NCBI GenBank assembly: GCA_017427625.1
Contig: JAFRSL010000055.1
Coordinates: 1-12,457 of the forward strand
DNA from: Synergistaceae bacterium
GTDB taxonomy: Bacteria; Synergistota; Synergistia; Synergistales; Aminobacteriaceae
Direction of reading: 5' to 3'
Length of the DNA: 12,457 nucleotides
Shown: piece after piece, positions 10,579-12,457 of the stretch
Layout: each line of letters starts with the position of its first letter
Numbering within the stretch: position 1 is the first letter of the stretch
Notes under the pieces: generated by a model
Database searches by the model: none
The model's input: the letters and a program-made list of their open reading frames with translations, nothing else
Told to the model about the DNA's origin: nothing
Position numbers and translations under genes: made by a program

Positions 10579-12457
10579 TTATGCTATCCAGTACAACAGC
10601 CCTTCCTCAATATCTGCCCTGAAATTCTCTGTTTCGTCGTCATCATCTGAGGCCGTGAAACTGTATGCACTTCTCTGGTTTTCGTTCCCTGAGTTCCGGC
10701 CCTGACCGCTGTTGTCCTGCTGAACGTCTACCGTGAACTCTGACACCTGAACTCCCTGCTGCAACAAGTTATCCCTGAGCTGTGTCAATTGATTCTGGAT
10801 TATTTGTCGGATTTGCTCACTTGCCACTTTAACGGAAGCTTCAACGCCGGAAGTTCCGGAAGTAAGTTCGACCGTGATCCTTCCGAGTGCCGGCGGGTCA
10901 ACAACGATGTTAGCTTTTCTCACGCCTTCTGAGCGAATGAATCTGACGACATTGACGATTCCGTTTCTTAGAGTCCTTCCTTGAGACTGAGTGCCTGAGA
11001 CTTCGTATGTGCCTGTCCTGAGACTAAGGGGACGAGTGTTGACGCGGGAAGCTGTGCGCTTCACTCTGGTTACGCTGTCAAAGAACGACTGGAAATCGCT
11101 GAGTGCCTCGTTACGGCGGGTGTCAGTGCGAGTTTCGGTGCGCGTGTCAGTCCTCGAAGTTGAGCGTGAAGTCCTTGCGCTTGAGAGCGGGACTCTTTCG
11201 GTTGAAGGCATATCGCTATTCCCAGACTCATTGCTTGCGGACTGCGAGGGCTGAGGAATTTCAGACTGCTGGATTTCTTCATGGCCGATTTGAGCCTGAG
11301 TGCGTGAAAACTCCGTGCCTTGAGGCTGGGTGTTCGTGCGTACTTCCTGAGCCGTTGCCTGAGTCCTTCGAGTTAACTGAGTCTGAGTGCGTGAAGGTCT
11401 TTCAGCGCGCGGGGCTGATGAAGTGTCCGTAATTTCGGGCTGAACTTCAGGGACGATAACATTTGCGGCTGAAGGTGAGATTTCCGGCTCTTCCTCACGG
11501 TTGACTTTGCGCGAAGTTTCGGGAATGCTTGCAGTCTGAATCTCCGGCGTGATCATCGTTGCGTCATTATCTGCCTGAATGATTACGGGAGTTTCGGGCT
11601 GTGCGTTCTGTGCGGACTGAACCTGAGCGAATCCGGCCATGACAAAATCAGCATCAGGGATTTCGGGCATGACTTCGGGAGTCTCTAAGTCCTCGTGTTC
11701 GTCTAAAGCTGGGATTCCATAATCCTGCTCACGATTTTCGGGCGTGATTCTCGGCGCGTGGTCAGAGGCGGGAGTCTCATGTGCTACGGATTCGGCAGGG
11801 ACGCTCATGATTTCCGGCTGAATATTTTCGCGGGCTGGAACTTCGGGAGTCTCTGCGCGTACAACCACTGCTTCGGGTTCACTTGCTGGAACTTCGGGGA
11901 CATTGCGAGTCTCGACACTTGCAACATGCTGACGAGTTGCGCGGGGCGATGTGCGTGAAGGCTCGTGATTCTCGGACGGCTTGATGTTTTCAGGAACTTT
12001 GAGAGCCTCTGTGTCTTCCGTCTCTTGAACATGAGGAGTTTCGGGCTTCACGGTGTCAATGTCAGGATCAGTGATAACCTGAGTGTCATTGCGGTCATGC
12101 TGAACGACCTCAGGCTTCGGAGCATTCCCGGGTGCGTCAGTCATCTCAAGTTCCGGCAGAACTTCCAGAGCTTCTGTCTCGTGAACACTAGGAGTCTCAC
12201 GAGGCTTTTCCGGCGTGTCAGTTATCTCAAATTCCGGCTGAACTTCCGGAGCTTCCGTCTCGTGAATACTAGGAGTCTCACGAGGCTTTTCGGGGCTCAC
12301 GGTGTCCGTAACAATGTCGGTGTCAGGCTTCGTGATGTTCGGCATGTCGTTGCTCTCGTTGTGTTCGGGAGCTTTGGGAATCTCGGCGACTTCTGTATCC
12401 TGAACAGTGGGAGTCTCGCTAGGCTTTTCGGGTGCGTCAGCCATCCCAAATTCCGGC
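10579..12457 (-). CDS. fliK: Flagellar hook-length control protein FliK, 5' end missing
   Basis: At least 625 residues are present; the frame is open to the window edge and the first Met seen (12444) lies inside a repeat, so the true start is outside. Numbering from that Met, residues 1-440 are a disordered Glu/Pro/Thr/Val-rich region with 27-residue repeats near the edge. About 395-430 is an Arg/Thr/Ser-rich basic patch (SRSTSRTDTRTETRTDTRR). Residues 495-579 are the Flg_hook domain: GIVNVVRFIRSEGV, then DPPALGRITVELTSG, a long helix IRQIIQNQLTQLRDNLLQQG and VQVSEFTVDV. An acidic tail ends LLYWIA. The disordered part is secreted as a hook-length ruler; the C-terminal domain switches the export gate from hook to filament subunits. 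It is followed at once by flgD and flgE. The N-terminus may hold an export signal that cannot be seen here. Confidence 0.9.
   Translation of the reverse strand, partial: PEFGMADAPEKPSETPTVQDTEVAEIPKAPEHNESNDMPNITKPDTDIVTDTVSPEKPRETPSIHETEAPEVQPEFEITDTPEKPRETPSVHETEALEVLPELEMTDAPGNAPKPEVVQHDRNDTQVITDPDIDTVKPETPHVQETEDTEALKVPENIKPSENHEPSRTSPRATRQHVASVETRNVPEVPASEPEAVVVRAETPEVPARENIQPEIMSVPAESVAHETPASDHAPRITPENREQDYGIPALDEHEDLETPEVMPEIPDADFVMAGFAQVQSAQNAQPETPVIIQADNDATMITPEIQTASIPETSRKVNREEEPEISPSAANVIVPEVQPEITDTSSAPRAERPSRTQTQLTRRTQATAQEVRTNTQPQGTEFSRTQAQIGHEEIQQSEIPQPSQSASNESGNSDMPSTERVPLSSARTSRSTSRTDTRTETRTDTRRNEALSDFQSFFDSVTRVKRTASRVNTRPLSLRTGTYEVSGTQSQGRTLRNGIVNVVRFIRSEGVRKANIVVDPPALGRITVELTSGTSGVEASVKVASEQIRQIIQNQLTQLRDNLLQQGVQVSEFTVDVQQDNSGQGRNSGNENQRSAYSFTASDDDDETENFRADIEEGLLYWIA
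12136..12297 (-). repeat. 81-bp in-frame tandem repeat in fliK
   Basis: Two adjacent 81-bp units (12297-12217 and 12216-12136, minus strand) each encode 27 residues beginning PEKPRETPS(I/V)HETEA after one variable residue, and ending PE(F/L)E(I/M)TD. A more diverged copy (PEKPSETPTVQDTE) starts near 12432, preceded by PEFGMAD, the end of a further unit at the window edge. The array therefore probably continues beyond the window. Confidence 0.85.

Noticed and set aside
10991..11958. Plus-strand open frames inside fliK (and similar ones inside flgE)
   Set aside because: They are the complement of a low-stop, Glu/Pro/Thr-rich coding sequence; the minus-strand frame has the FliK domain and operon context.
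12442..12444. ATG at 12444 as the start of FliK
   Set aside because: The frame stays open to the window edge, and the residues before it (PEFG) match the end of the 27-residue repeat, so it is an internal Met.
1..12457. CRISPR array, prophage, toxin-antitoxin pair or defence system
   Set aside because: No regularly spaced repeats, integrase, attachment repeats or defence-family motifs were seen; the only mobile trace is the tnpB remnant.

Overview
The window reads as ordinary chromosome of a flagellated, Gram-negative-type (diderm) bacterium with roughly balanced base composition. A large outer-membrane polysaccharide-export protein implies a second membrane. The rpsF-ssb-rpsR-DUF2232 order, a very long FlgE hook protein and a FliK-FlgD-FlgE order would fit the Synergistota (gut or rumen type). 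This placement is a judgement from gene content and protein style, not from a database match; spirochaetes or another diderm anaerobe are not excluded.

Layout. Positions 1-650 (+) hold the 3' part of a dicarboxylate/amino-acid:cation symporter, closed by a strong terminator. Positions 651-1315 hold no intact gene. They contain a frameshifted minus-strand gene for a small coiled-coil plus membrane-anchor protein and a promoter region for the next gene. Positions 1316-1660 (+) encode a secreted LprI/DUF1311-like protein. A shared terminator then separates it from a convergent minus-strand block: rpsF-ssb-rpsR-DUF2232 (3783 down to 1696), with an extended -10 promoter and a leader that may be the S6:S18 autoregulatory site. 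Immediately upstream of that promoter lie a terminator and tRNA-Pro(GGG). Behind the tRNA are a two-gene unit of a multi-SLBB polysaccharide-export protein and a small secreted DUF4177 protein (6611 down to 4041). Positions 6653-7375 are the wreck of an IS200/IS605-type element: a decayed end hairpin and a tnpB with frameshift, internal deletion, damaged zinc ribbon and lost 3' end. From 12457 down to 7424 runs the flagellar hook operon fliK-flgD-flgE, closed by a strong terminator inside the element's edge.

How the genes work together. FliK (hook-length ruler and export switch), FlgD (hook cap/scaffold) and FlgE (hook subunit) are the standard hook-building trio. FlgE carries a Lys164/Cys177 pair with the spacing known from the self-cross-linking spirochaete hook. 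FliK has 27-residue tandem repeats in its ruler region. Ribosomal proteins S6 and S18 bracket SSB in the usual translation/replication operon. The SLBB and DUF4177 proteins both look exported and are translationally close, so they may share a cell-envelope role.

No defence island, CRISPR array, biosynthetic cluster or clearly new multi-gene system is visible. The points most worth a second look are the possible hook cross-link, the FliK repeats, the symporter's altered ligand residues, the frameshifted gene and the decayed tnpB.
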